From Desulfobacteraceae bacterium (GTDB lineage: Bacteria > Desulfobacterota > Desulfobacteria > Desulfobacterales > Desulfobacteraceae), in assembly GCA_016744295.1 (NCBI GenBank), contig JADGEQ010000013.1, forward strand, positions 62,001 through 126,000: a stretch of DNA of 64,000 bases, in the 5' to 3' direction. The notes under the pieces are model-generated. The model saw only the letters and a list, made by a program, of their open reading frames with translations, was not told where the DNA came from and ran no database searches. Position numbers and translations under genes: made by a program. This document shows positions 35,373 through 44,608 of the stretch, in pieces; positions within the stretch are counted from its first letter, which is position 1; each line of letters begins with the position of its first letter.

Positions 35373-36956
35373 TCAGGGGATGACAGCATCCGTTAAAGGT
35401 GCTGTTAATAAAATGTCTGTTCCCTTGTTTTGCTCAGAATAAATTTCAATCTTTCCTTTTAACGCCTGAAAGCGTTTAGAGATACTGAATAATCCAAAAC
35501 TTAATGAATTGATTTTATCTACTTGATCAACATCAAAGCCAATCCCATTATCCTTAATTCTGACAGTCACTTTATTATCAAGGACAGCCAGTGTGATCTG
35601 TGCATCTTGTGTCTTTGCATGTTTAATAATATTGATTATTAATTCTCTTGCCGATCGATACATTAATATTTTAATGGTTTCATTAACCCGCAACGGCTGT
35701 TTGATATTGTTGGTAAAAACAATCATCATTTCATTTTGATGATTTATATCTTTGATAAGCCATTCTAAGGCGGCTTCAAGACCAAAATCATACAGGATGG
35801 GCGGACATATCTGAAAGGTAACGGATCTCATTTCACTAATCGCTTGTTTAACGTAGTCTTTTACATCCATTAATTCATCTTTTCTAGGGTCATTGCAATT
35901 TTTTGCCCCAAGCATACTTTCTATTTTTACAAGGCTGATTGCCAATGATTGACTGACACTATCATGAAGATCTTCAGCAAGAAGATGCCGTTCTCTTTCT
36001 TCTGTAACAATCAGTTCATTTGAAATGTTTCTTAGCTCTTCTTTGATTTTTTTTCTTTCTTCTTCAAAGAGCTTATTTTGGATGTTTCTCAATTTATCTG
36101 TTCGTTCTTTAATTATTTTTTCTCGATAAAGAATTTGTTCGTTATGTTCTTCCTGGATTTTATTTGCATTATCAATGATATCTCTGACCATGGGTATCCT
36201 GCAGAGAAAAGAATTAAACAAGCGCTCAAAAAGATTATGGTCTTTAAATCTTATGTCAAAATCCCAAATTCCCTGCCCCGGATCACCATATTTCCGGGGC
36301 CCTTTTTCAACACAGCGAACATGAACCCTAACATCAGTCGCCCCTGCCAGCTTGGCATATGATTCAAAAACACCTGCATGCCACATCATCGCAAAATCGT
36401 TTATTATGATATTTTTCTTGTGAATTAGCCGCACAATCACATGTCCGCTGGAATTTTTTAAAATGATATTTTCTTTTGTGCGGTTATATTTTCTATTTTC
36501 TTTGGATATCCTGTCTATCAGCCGGTAGGGACCTATCAGCGGTATGCCAATGGCTGTTTTGAAGATGTGTTGTGATTTGTATGAGGTTTTACCAATTTTC
36601 AAGGCAAGTTCAGGATCAGGGATTGATCTTTGCAGTACACCATACAGATCCATCATAAATTTATTTGAAAACCAATAATGGATATTTGACAGATGTTCAA
36701 TGGATATGGGTTCAACTTTTCCCGTTTTTAGATTTTCCACAAAGTAGGTATGGTTGCTGTTAATTTCATCGACGATATCCGTCATTAAAATTTTTGGACA
36801 ATGTTCATCAACATACCGAACGATTAAAAATGTGTTCAAGGCTGAAACTTGCTTGGGCATGAGATCATATTTGAGATTGAGATTCAGAATAATAATTACC
36901 TGTTTATCGATTAAGGGCCCATATGGCAACGAGTAGTCATATAACCCATTAGCCAA
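35373..36956 (-). CDS. NarX-like (HisKA_3) histidine kinase with uncharacterised sensory domain
   Basis: 527 aa, apparently soluble. The C-terminal half is a HisKA_3 kinase: phospho-acceptor His in AEDLHDSVSQSLAISL (near 333), then an HATPase with KDNGIGF. A coiled coil (about 255-325) links it to an N-terminal 250-residue sensory region with IPLIGPYRL and RVHVRCVEKG. Similar regions precede kinases and cyclases in deltaproteobacteria but I cannot name the domain. The annotated TTG start (36956) is weakly supported; a Met about 32 residues in is an alternative. No response regulator is adjacent. Confidence 0.8.
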   Translation of the reverse strand: MANGLYDYSLPYGPLIDKQVIIILNLNLKYDLMPKQVSALNTFLIVRYVDEHCPKILMTDIVDEINSNHTYFVENLKTGKVEPISIEHLSNIHYWFSNKFMMDLYGVLQRSIPDPELALKIGKTSYKSQHIFKTAIGIPLIGPYRLIDRISKENRKYNRTKENIILKNSSGHVIVRLIHKKNIIINDFAMMWHAGVFESYAKLAGATDVRVHVRCVEKGPRKYGDPGQGIWDFDIRFKDHNLFERLFNSFLCRIPMVRDIIDNANKIQEEHNEQILYREKIIKERTDKLRNIQNKLFEEERKKIKEELRNISNELIVTEERERHLLAEDLHDSVSQSLAISLVKIESMLGAKNCNDPRKDELMDVKDYVKQAISEMRSVTFQICPPILYDFGLEAALEWLIKDINHQNEMMIVFTNNIKQPLRVNETIKILMYRSARELIINIIKHAKTQDAQITLAVLDNKVTVRIKDNGIGFDVDQVDKINSLSFGLFSISKRFQALKGKIEIYSEQNKGTDILLTAPLTDAVIP

Positions 36957-37254
36957 TAAAATTCCAGAATTTCAAATAAATATCATTTTTTGGCCTTTAA
37001 TATTCAAGCGGAAAGATGCTTTGCCAATCGTTTGCCAAGTCCTATAATGGGGTCGTTGACGGTAACCCCACGCTTCCGGCATGAGGGAACAATCACAAAC
37101 AAATTATCCTACGCTGTCATAAGATTTGAGTCCTCAAGGTCTCCGGCTTTTTTTCATGCGGCCGCCCTGGCTGGATCAGGTCGAACCTCTTGACCTAAAA
37201 GGCCAAAAGATGGTAATGGGACGGTTCAGGTGCAAATTTAAATACGAGGTGATT

Positions 37255-38211
37255 ATGTTAGATGTATCCAGAACAACAGACACTATTTTGATGGTCAGGC
37301 CCTATGATTTTGGATTTAATGAGGAAACAGGGCTGGACAATGAGTTCCAAAAGCGTCTGGATATATCCGAGCAAGAGATTAATAAAAAAGCCAATCTAGA
37401 GTTCCAGGCCATGGTGGACACCCTAAGGGCCGAAGGGGTAACGGTTTTGATCCTGGAAAAATCGGAAACCTCCCTGAAACCGGCACAGGGAAAAGTTCCC
37501 GATGCCATTTTCCCCAACAACTGGTTTTCAACGGAACATGACGGCACCCTGCTGACCTATCCCATGGCAGCCATGAATCGGCGGCATGAGCGGCGACCCG
37601 AAGATGTGGAAAAACTTTTAAGGGCCAATGGATATAAGATTAGAAATGTGATTAATGTGGGGCGACTGGACGAAACCAACCGTTTTCTGGAAGGCACAGG
37701 CTCCATGATAATTGACCACAGGGCAGAGGTGGTATATGCGGCCCGTTCCAACCGATGTGATGACCAGCAGTTTGACAATTTTATCCGGCTGCGGTTCTAT
37801 GAAGAGGGCATCTTGTTTAACACAAAAAGTTCCATGGGAACCTCTATTTATCACACCAATGTCATGATGAGTATAGGGGATGAATTTGCCGTGATCTGCC
37901 TGGACTGTATCCCTGACAAGGGGGAAAAACAGCGGGTAAAAGTTTCCCTTGAAAAACATTTTACCCTAATTGAAATTTCCATGGCTCAGATGGAAAATTC
38001 GTTCTGCGGCAATATTCTCCAGGTCAATTCCGCCGGGGGAACCCCTTTGATTGTCATGTCCAAGAGTGCCTTTGAGGGTTTTTTGCCGGACCAGATCAAA
38101 CTGCTTGAGGGTTTTGGCAAAATTTTGCCCATGGATCTTGCCACCATTGAATCTGTGGGTGGCGGCAGTGCCCGGTGCATGATGGCGGAAATCTTTTCAG
38201 AGAAAAAATAA
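37255..38211 (+). CDS. CtlX-like citrulline-utilisation hydrolase (amidinotransferase fold)
   Basis: 318 aa from the ATG at 37255, supported by GAGGTGATT upstream; the longer in-frame start at 37126 is not credible. It has the ILMVRPYDFGFNEETG start and FPNNWFSTEHDG block typical of CtlX, a His in IYHTNVMM, and the C-terminal GGGSARCM with the presumed catalytic Cys. These proteins belong to the arginine deiminase/amidinotransferase superfamily and hydrolyse guanidino or ureido groups. Substrate specificity is inferred from family resemblance. It is divergent from the kinase gene and convergent with the ABC permease. Confidence 0.85.
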   Translation: MLDVSRTTDTILMVRPYDFGFNEETGLDNEFQKRLDISEQEINKKANLEFQAMVDTLRAEGVTVLILEKSETSLKPAQGKVPDAIFPNNWFSTEHDGTLLTYPMAAMNRRHERRPEDVEKLLRANGYKIRNVINVGRLDETNRFLEGTGSMIIDHRAEVVYAARSNRCDDQQFDNFIRLRFYEEGILFNTKSSMGTSIYHTNVMMSIGDEFAVICLDCIPDKGEKQRVKVSLEKHFTLIEISMAQMENSFCGNILQVNSAGGTPLIVMSKSAFEGFLPDQIKLLEGFGKILPMDLATIESVGGGSARCMMAEIFSEKK

Positions 38212-38265
38212 AGTTATATTTTTCGTATTCCGGTTATTTCCTATTTCTATTGATTTGCTTGCCTG

Positions 38266-38937
38266 TTATTTCTGTGCCATTTTTCCTTCCACATGGAAGA
38301 CTTTTTCCAGATATCGGGAGAACAAAGAAACCGTGTAGGTCATGATAAAATAGATCATTCCCACCGCCAGATAGATTTCAAAGGGCCTGAAGGTTCTTGA
38401 ATATACCATTTGTCCGGATCGGGTTAATTCATTGATGGCCAGGACAGATACCAGGGAGGTTTCCTTGAGTTGGGAGGAAAAAGAATTCATTAACGGGGGA
38501 ATTGCCACCTGGAGGGCCTGGGGCAGGATGACATGCACCAGGGTCTGGAATCTGGATAGACCCAGGGAAGCGGCTGCTTCCTGTTGGCCCCTTTCAACAG
38601 AATACAGGCTTCCCCGGATAATTTCAGAGATATAGGCGCCGCCGCACAAACCGATACCCAGGTATGCGGCGACAAAATTGTCCAGGACAATGCCGATGGA
38701 GGGCAGACCGTAGTAGATAAAGAAAAGCTGAATCAGCAGGGGGGTGCCCCTGAAGATTTCCACATAGGGGGTGAAAATCTTTCCAGTCCATCCGTCTCCG
38801 GATCGGGCAATGCCGACGATAAGACCTAAACCCAAGGCGATTAGAAAGGAAATTCCGGTTATTTTCAGGGTTATGCCCGCCCCGAAAAGAAGCTCCCGGT
38901 GATTGCTTATAATAATGTCTGTCTGAAATCCGTCCAT
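38266..38937 (-). CDS. Polar amino-acid ABC transporter permease (HisM/GlnP type)
   Basis: 223 aa with about five hydrophobic helices and the EAA-loop motif: EAAASLGLSRFQTLVHVILPQALQ near residue 140. It is the inner-membrane channel of an amino-acid importer, probably working with the binding protein encoded 12 bases upstream. No ATPase gene is next to it in the window, so the ATPase must come from elsewhere. Confidence 0.9.
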   Translation of the reverse strand: MDGFQTDIIISNHRELLFGAGITLKITGISFLIALGLGLIVGIARSGDGWTGKIFTPYVEIFRGTPLLIQLFFIYYGLPSIGIVLDNFVAAYLGIGLCGGAYISEIIRGSLYSVERGQQEAAASLGLSRFQTLVHVILPQALQVAIPPLMNSFSSQLKETSLVSVLAINELTRSGQMVYSRTFRPFEIYLAVGMIYFIMTYTVSLFSRYLEKVFHVEGKMAQK

Positions 38938-38949
38938 GGCCCGGCCCGA

Positions 38950-39747
38950 TTACTCGGAAGTGTCCTGGCCTAGATTCAGCCATTTGTCATAAATTTTTTG
39001 ATAGGTCCCATTTGCCTTGACCTCTGCAAGGGCGGCATTTATCCGGGATGTCAGCTCATTGGCATCTTTGGGAAGGGCGATGACCACTTCAGTCGAGTTC
39101 AGAGGAGCACCGACAATTTTAAAGGAAGGATCTTTTTTGATTTGCACAACTGCATAGGCAACACCGCAGACAAGGGCATCGATTCGCTTGTATTTCAGGT
39201 CAAGAAAGGCTTCTGTGGTATAATTGTATTTTTTAATTTCACCCACCAGTTCGGCCATCCCGTCCACAACCCGCTCGCTGCTGGTGGCGATCTGGGTGCC
39301 CACCACTTTTCCCGTAAGATCCGCTTTTCCCTGGATTCTTTTTTCCTCTTTCCGGACAATGATTACTTCCGTAAGATCGATATAGGTGTCGCTGAAATTT
39401 ACATTTTTCTTTCTGGCCGTTGTCTTGCCCATGCAGGTAATAAGAATGTCGTAGTCTCCCTTTTCCATTCCGGCAATCAGTCCCTGCCATTCGCCATCCT
39501 TGAATTTTACCGGGATGTCAAGTTTTTCACCGATGGCATTTGCAAGGTCCACGTCAAATCCCTTTAATTCTCCTGTCTCGGTTTTAAATTCAAAGGGCGG
39601 GTACTGGGCGCAGAATCCAACCACAAGTTCCCCCTTCTCTTGTATGTTTTGCCATGAATTTGAAGCAAAACAATTCACTGCAAAAGCCGTAAGGGACAGG
39701 ATGATCAACATCATTGCGGTGGATTTAAACGATAGCATTTTATTCAT
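38950..39747 (-). CDS. Amino-acid ABC transporter substrate-binding protein
   Basis: 265 aa. A signal peptide (about 1-28) precedes an SBP_bac_3 fold: LVVGFCAQYPPFEF, GFDVDLANAIGEKL, DILITCMGKTTARKKNVNFSDTYID, and a late YQKIYDKWL. It captures a polar amino acid in the periplasm and passes it to the adjacent permease. Proximity to the CtlX-like gene makes arginine/citrulline-like ligands plausible, but this is inference. Confidence 0.9.
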   Translation of the reverse strand: MNKMLSFKSTAMMLIILSLTAFAVNCFASNSWQNIQEKGELVVGFCAQYPPFEFKTETGELKGFDVDLANAIGEKLDIPVKFKDGEWQGLIAGMEKGDYDILITCMGKTTARKKNVNFSDTYIDLTEVIIVRKEEKRIQGKADLTGKVVGTQIATSSERVVDGMAELVGEIKKYNYTTEAFLDLKYKRIDALVCGVAYAVVQIKKDPSFKIVGAPLNSTEVVIALPKDANELTSRINAALAEVKANGTYQKIYDKWLNLGQDTSE

Positions 39748-39786
39748 TTTTTACTCCTTTTTTGAGGTGAATTAATCTGTGGCGAT

Positions 39787-40323
39787 TTAATCTGAGGTAA
39801 TTAAAGTGGTTGGATTGTCTTCATCTATGGCCATAAAGCGAGTGGAAATTTTTCGGTTTAACAGCATTTCCTTTAATATGTTAAAAAATACCCCCATGCC
39901 TGGAACATACCGAAAGTTTTCCATTTGTTTTTCAACATCCTTGGCATCTCGTATGACACCGCCAACGAGTCCGGAAGGGGTTCGGGTAACCCCGCAATTG
40001 GGACTTCCGTCGGCACCGATGATGCCGCAAATCTCATACCCTGCTGCGACAAAGGCTTCTATCTGATCCACCGACGGGGTCAGTATTTGTTTGCAATGCC
40101 GCTGGAAATTCGGATGATCATATTGTTCCCGGCACATTCCCCACCGATTGATTCCCAGATAGGAAAGTTCGGGGCAGGGGAGCTGCAGAATACCAGTTCC
40201 GTCTTCAATGAATCTGTCCATCACTTGCCGGAGAACTCCGGGGTACACGGCCAGAGGACCCACTTTGGCATTGGCATTGAGGATACAATGTGAAACCACA
40301 ATTATTCGTTTACTTCTGTTCAA
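39787..40323 (-). CDS. CD3072-family TudS-related putative desulfidase
   Basis: 178 aa from the TTG at 40323, which has a perfect AGGAGG 6 bases upstream; the longer frame to 40362 is not supported. Conserved features: VVSHCILNANAKV at the start, GILQLPCPELSYLGINRWG in the middle and SPNCGVTRT later, giving Cys residues that could hold a 4Fe-4S cluster as in thiouracil desulfidase TudS. The activity is putative. The gene follows the same strand as the ABC genes, with a 39-base gap to the binding-protein start downstream of it. Confidence 0.8.
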   Translation of the reverse strand: MNRSKRIIVVSHCILNANAKVGPLAVYPGVLRQVMDRFIEDGTGILQLPCPELSYLGINRWGMCREQYDHPNFQRHCKQILTPSVDQIEAFVAAGYEICGIIGADGSPNCGVTRTPSGLVGGVIRDAKDVEKQMENFRYVPGMGVFFNILKEMLLNRKISTRFMAIDEDNPTTLITSD

Positions 40324-40645
40324 AACATTCCTCCTAAAGGTAATTTTGTAAGGGACGATCACCGACCAAATTCGAAGGATACTAAATCAGGAAGTCAGGG
40401 GAAATCAAATCGATTATTGGAATGAAAAATTGAAAAATTATCTATTCTATCTATGGGTATCTCTATGGGTATCTCTGAGGGTATTACTAGGGGGTCTCTC
40501 CAGGGGGAAATGAGAATGTTTTTGCCCGGACCCCTTCATAATTAGGTATGGAATTAAGGCAGGAAGTCTAGTATAAATGATTTTGTGCTAAAATTCGATT
40601 GAATAAGGATAGTTTCCAATAAAGAGATAAGAGGGACATTATAGA
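40324..40645. other. Divergent intergenic region with short direct repeats
   Basis: Between the TudS-related gene (minus) and the peptidase (plus). Near 40448-40490 there are direct repeats of a TATGGGTATCTC-type unit. Promoters for both directions should lie here. Nothing else was recognised. Confidence 0.4.
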
Positions 40646-41797
40646 ATGCAAATGATTAATACGCAAAGATTGGGCGAACGATTCAAGATGTTTGCACAGA
40701 TTGATTCCGAATCACGCAGTGAATTTGAGATTTCCCGGGTGATTGAGAAAATATTAACAGATTTGGGTGCCAGTGTCTGTTTTGATAATGCCGCTGAAAA
40801 GGTGGGCGGAGACTGCTCAAATCTGGTGGCAAAATTCAAGGGAACAAAGGATGTTCCGCCTTTGTTCCTGTCCGGCCACATGGATACGGTGGTGCCGGGT
40901 AAAGGGGTAAAAGTTCAATTTGAAAATGGAATTTTTACAAGCGACGGCACCACAATTCTCGGCGGAGATGACAAATCGGCCCTGGCCATCATCCTGGAGG
41001 TAATGGAGGTGGTTAAGGAAAATAATCTGCCCTGTCCCCCGGTGGAAATTGTGTTTACCGTGTGTGAAGAGATCGGACTTCTGGGGGCCAAACATTTTGA
41101 TCTGTCCCTGATGGATTCAAAATTTGGCTATATTCTGGATTCCACCGACACAAAAGGGATTGTTACCCGGGCACCCAGTGCAAATGATATCATCATTAAG
41201 GTGTATGGCAGATCAGCCCATGCCGGGGCAGCGCCGGAAAAAGGAATCTCTGCAATTTTTGTAGCTGCCACAGCCATTGCAAGCCTTGAGCTTGGCCGGA
41301 TAGATGCGGTAACTACGTGTAACCTGGGCACCATTTCCGGGGGTATGGCAACCAATATTATACCCGAATATGTGGAAATCCATGGGGAAGCAAGGTCCCA
41401 CAATCTGGAAAAATTAAAACAGGTTACCGATAATATTGCATCCGGTTTTGAAACGGCTGCGGCCGGGCTCAGAAAAGAGGGCCAGGAGTTTCCCCGGGTT
41501 GAAATTGAGGTGGCCCAGGATTTTCCCAATACAAATATTCCCGAAGATCATCTGGCCATTACCCTTGCCCGGAAGGCCGCCGACAATCTTGGCCGGAAAT
41601 TGGAAAGCAAAACCACCGGCGGTGGGGCAGATGCCAATATCTTTTTTGGGAAGGGAATTGTGGCCGGGGTTCTTGGCACGGGAATGACCGATGTTCATAC
41701 CCTCAAAGAATCCATCTCCCTTTCAGATATGGAAAACACGGCCCATTTGATTCTTGAAATCCTTAAGGTTCACGGTGAAGGAGATACGGCTCTATGA
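40646..41797 (+). CDS. M20-family metallopeptidase (PepT-like)
   Basis: 383 aa. Metal and catalytic motifs of the M20/M25/M40 clan are clear: SGHMDTV (near 78), GGDDKSALAI (near 111), and CEEIGLLGAKHFDLS (catalytic Glu pair near 138). The dimerisation domain sits in the middle and a GGGADANIF block near the end. These zinc enzymes cleave small peptides or related amides in the cytoplasm; the arrangement is closest to PepT-like aminotripeptidases. Its TGA overlaps the ATG of larC, so the two are co-expressed. Confidence 0.88.
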   Translation: MQMINTQRLGERFKMFAQIDSESRSEFEISRVIEKILTDLGASVCFDNAAEKVGGDCSNLVAKFKGTKDVPPLFLSGHMDTVVPGKGVKVQFENGIFTSDGTTILGGDDKSALAIILEVMEVVKENNLPCPPVEIVFTVCEEIGLLGAKHFDLSLMDSKFGYILDSTDTKGIVTRAPSANDIIIKVYGRSAHAGAAPEKGISAIFVAATAIASLELGRIDAVTTCNLGTISGGMATNIIPEYVEIHGEARSHNLEKLKQVTDNIASGFETAAAGLRKEGQEFPRVEIEVAQDFPNTNIPEDHLAITLARKAADNLGRKLESKTTGGGADANIFFGKGIVAGVLGTGMTDVHTLKESISLSDMENTAHLILEILKVHGEGDTAL

Positions 41798-43017
41798 TGC
41801 TTTATCTGGATCTGTTTTCCGGTATCAGCGGGGATATGACCCTTGGGGCACTGGTCGACCTCGGGGTGCCTGTTTCATGGCTGGAACAAAAGCTTGCCCC
41901 GGTGTTAAAGGGGTTTTCCCTTAGAAGCGAGATTGTGTTCAAACATCACCTGAGGGCGGTGAATCTGTTTGTGGATGTGGAAGAAAACAGCACATCCCGA
42001 ACCTATACGGATATCTGTAAAATCATTGGTGGAGCCGACCTTTCCGAATGGGTGAAAAAAAACAGCCTTGGGGCATTTGAACGAATCGCAGCAGCGGAAA
42101 GCCATATCCACGGCAAAAAAATTGAAGAGGTTCATTTTCATGAAATCGGCGGTATTGATTCCCTGGTGGATATCATTGGCAGTTTTCTCGGGATGGAATA
42201 TTTAGGGATCAAAAGTGTTACAGCGTCCAAGGTTCCGTTGGGGTCCGGATTTGTGGAGTGCGCCCACGGCAAGATTCCCGTTCCTGTTCCGGCAACATTG
42301 GCCATCCTTGCGGGGATTCCTGTCATAAGTTCCGATGCGGCAACGGAGATTGTGACCCCCACGGGAGCCGCCATTGTGGCCACCCTTGCAACCGCCTTCG
42401 GGCCCATGCCGGCAATGGAGATACAGGCCATCGGATATGGGGCGGGAAAACGGGAAACCAATTCCAGTCTGCCCAATCTTTTGCGCATGGTTTTGGGCAG
42501 ACCTGAATCGGTTTGTTCCGAAAAAGAGTCGGCATCTGTCAATGGATTTGAATCCGACAGCGCTTTCAAACGAGAAAAGGTTGTTGTGGTCAAGAGTAAT
42601 GTGGATGATATGAACCCGGAAATATTGGGGTTTGTCATGGAACAGCTATTTGAACAAGGGGCTCTGGATGTGAGTTTTGCCCCGGTTTATATGAAAAAAA
42701 ACCGGCCTGGCACTGTGATCGAGGTGATTTGCCATGGCAAAAATCTTGAATCCTTATCCCGGTTGATCCTGACCCAGACCACGGCCATCGGCTTGCGATA
42801 TCATGAATGTGAGCGTCTGGTGTTGGAACGGGAACTGGTGAGTCGGGAGACCAGTTTAGGGCCTGTTCGGGTGAAAAAAATTGTGGATCCGGACAAAAGA
42901 GTCCGATATCTGCCCGAATACGAGGCGTGTAAAAAGGCTGCCCTTGAAAGGGATCTGCCCTTAAAGGATGTTTATGCAAGGATTATGGCAGAGGTGAATC
43001 CCCTTGACAGTGTATAG
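41794..43017 (+). CDS. larC: Nickel-pincer cofactor biosynthesis protein LarC
   Basis: 407 aa. The hallmark DLFSGISGDMTLGAL lies at the N-terminus, HFHEIGGIDSLVDIIG near 115 and a KSNVDDMNPE block near 268. LarC uses CTP to insert nickel into the pincer cofactor of lactate racemase-type enzymes. No larA, larB or larE is in the window. The start overlaps the previous stop; a second ATG three bases later is equally possible. Confidence 0.9.
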   Translation: MMLYLDLFSGISGDMTLGALVDLGVPVSWLEQKLAPVLKGFSLRSEIVFKHHLRAVNLFVDVEENSTSRTYTDICKIIGGADLSEWVKKNSLGAFERIAAAESHIHGKKIEEVHFHEIGGIDSLVDIIGSFLGMEYLGIKSVTASKVPLGSGFVECAHGKIPVPVPATLAILAGIPVISSDAATEIVTPTGAAIVATLATAFGPMPAMEIQAIGYGAGKRETNSSLPNLLRMVLGRPESVCSEKESASVNGFESDSAFKREKVVVVKSNVDDMNPEILGFVMEQLFEQGALDVSFAPVYMKKNRPGTVIEVICHGKNLESLSRLILTQTTAIGLRYHECERLVLERELVSRETSLGPVRVKKIVDPDKRVRYLPEYEACKKAALERDLPLKDVYARIMAEVNPLDSV

Positions 43018-43039
43018 GCCATCTTATACAAAACACAGG

Positions 43040-43504
43040 ATGAGCACTTCAGAGAAATTAATACTTGCGGCAGCTACCGGCCTGGGCCTGGGAAAAATCC
43101 CCCTGGCACCCGGTACATTTGGCACCCTGGCCGCCATTCCCCTCATCTGGCTGATGGACGGGATGAGCCAGGGAAAAACTGGTTTTTTTCTGGTCAGCCT
43201 GATTCTTCTGGCCGTGTATGTGGCGGACAAGGCTGAAGGGATCATTGGAAAAAAAGATCCTGGCAGCATTGTTATTGATGAAATAGCAGGGTTTTGCGTC
43301 ACCATGACCCTGGTTCCCATTAATTGGGCAAGTATTCTTCTGGGGTTTTTTGCCTTTCGAATTTTTGATATTTTAAAGCCGGCTCCTGTGAAATATTTTG
43401 AAAATAAATTTTCAGGGGGCGCCGGTATTGTTTTGGATGACATAATGGCAGGGGTGCTGGCAGCACTTGTGCTTAAATTTTTATACATATGCGGTTTGTT
43501 CTAG
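43040..43504 (+). CDS. pgpA: Phosphatidylglycerophosphatase A
   Basis: 154 aa from the ATG at 43040; a TTG at 43004 in frame is an alternative and would overlap larC. Family motifs are present: [22 protein letters not shown] near the start, [15 protein letters not shown] near 75, and [16 protein letters not shown] followed by [11 protein letters not shown]. Four membrane helices are likely. It removes phosphate from phosphatidylglycerophosphate to give phosphatidylglycerol in the inner membrane. Ten bases before recA. Confidence 0.92.
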   Translation: MSTSEKLILAAATGLGLGKIPLAPGTFGTLAAIPLIWLMDGMSQGKTGFFLVSLILLAVYVADKAEGIIGKKDPGSIVIDEIAGFCVTMTLVPINWASILLGFFAFRIFDILKPAPVKYFENKFSGGAGIVLDDIMAGVLAALVLKFLYICGLF

Positions 43505-43514
43505 GAGAAAAGGG

Positions 43515-44543
43515 ATGGAAAAAAATTCAGACAAGGAAAAAGCAATCCAGACAGTCATGAGTCAGATTGAACGCCAGTTTGGCAAGGGGTCCATCATGAA
43601 ACTGGGTGGCAGACAAGTGGAGTCAGTTCCGGTTATCCGCACGGGGTCCCTGGCCCTGGACAAGGCCTTGGGGGTGGGGGGATATCCCCGGGGACGGGTC
43701 ATTGAAATTTATGGTCCTGAATCTTCGGGAAAAACAACCCTGGCCCTCCATGCCGTTGCCGAGGCCCAGAAAATCGGTGGTATTGCCGCCTTCATCGATG
43801 CCGAGCATGCCTTGGATGTCTCCTATGCCAAACGCTTGGGTGTGGACTGCGACGAGCTGTTGATCTCCCAGCCGGATACCGGTGAGCAGGCCCTGGAAAT
43901 TGCGGATATGCTGGTCAGGAGCGGTGGGATCGATATCATGGTGGTTGACTCGGTGGCAGCCCTTGTGCCCCGGGCTGAAATTGAAGGAGAGATGGGGGAT
44001 TCCCACATGGGCCTCCAGGCACGTCTCATGTCCCAGGCCTTGAGAAAACTCACCGGCACCATCGGAAAAACCAATACCACCCTTATTTTCATCAACCAGA
44101 TCCGGATGAAGATTGGTGTTGTTTACGGAAATCCCGAGACCACCACCGGCGGTAATGCATTAAAATTTTATGCCTCCATGCGCATTGAAATCAGAAAGGC
44201 CGCCGCCATCAAAGAGGGCGAGAATATTACGGGTAACAGAACCAAGGTCAAGGTTGTAAAAAATAAGTTGGCTCCCCCCTTTAAAAGTGTGGAGTTTGAT
44301 CTCATGTACGGTGAGGGGATCTCCCGGACAGGTGACCTGCTGGATATGGGTGTTAAGCTTGATATCGTTGATAAGAGCGGTTCCTGGTATTCCTTTGAAG
44401 GGGAACGTATTGGTCAGGGCAGGGAAAATGTAAAGGCCTTTTTAATTGATAACGCCGATATATTTGGAAAAATTGAAGGCAGGGTCAGAGAGGCGTTGGG
44501 GATTTCAGAAGTAGCACCGAAAAAGGCCAAGACCAAAGAATAA
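43515..44543 (+). CDS. recA: RecA recombinase
   Basis: 342 aa from the ATG at 43515 with GGAG upstream. All core motifs are present: [12 protein letters not shown], Walker [14 protein letters not shown] (near 66), [21 protein letters not shown], and the [17 protein letters not shown] block. It coats single-stranded DNA, drives strand exchange and triggers LexA cleavage. The order pgpA-recA-alaS is common in Deltaproteobacteria. Confidence 0.98.
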   Translation: MEKNSDKEKAIQTVMSQIERQFGKGSIMKLGGRQVESVPVIRTGSLALDKALGVGGYPRGRVIEIYGPESSGKTTLALHAVAEAQKIGGIAAFIDAEHALDVSYAKRLGVDCDELLISQPDTGEQALEIADMLVRSGGIDIMVVDSVAALVPRAEIEGEMGDSHMGLQARLMSQALRKLTGTIGKTNTTLIFINQIRMKIGVVYGNPETTTGGNALKFYASMRIEIRKAAAIKEGENITGNRTKVKVVKNKLAPPFKSVEFDLMYGEGISRTGDLLDMGVKLDIVDKSGSWYSFEGERIGQGRENVKAFLIDNADIFGKIEGRVREALGISEVAPKKAKTKE

Positions 44544-44608
44544 AAAACCAAAGAAAAATGGATATGTAAATGGGTGTTAAGCCCGGGAGCGAAAACCAGG
44601 AGACAGAC

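Noticed and set aside
37020..37254. Possible riboswitch upstream of the CtlX-like gene
   Set aside because: Only short hairpins are present (GGGGT/ACCCC and AGGTC/GACCT); no known aptamer pattern could be matched.
40448..40490. Short direct repeats considered as a CRISPR-like array
   Set aside because: The units are too short and irregular and have no spacers.
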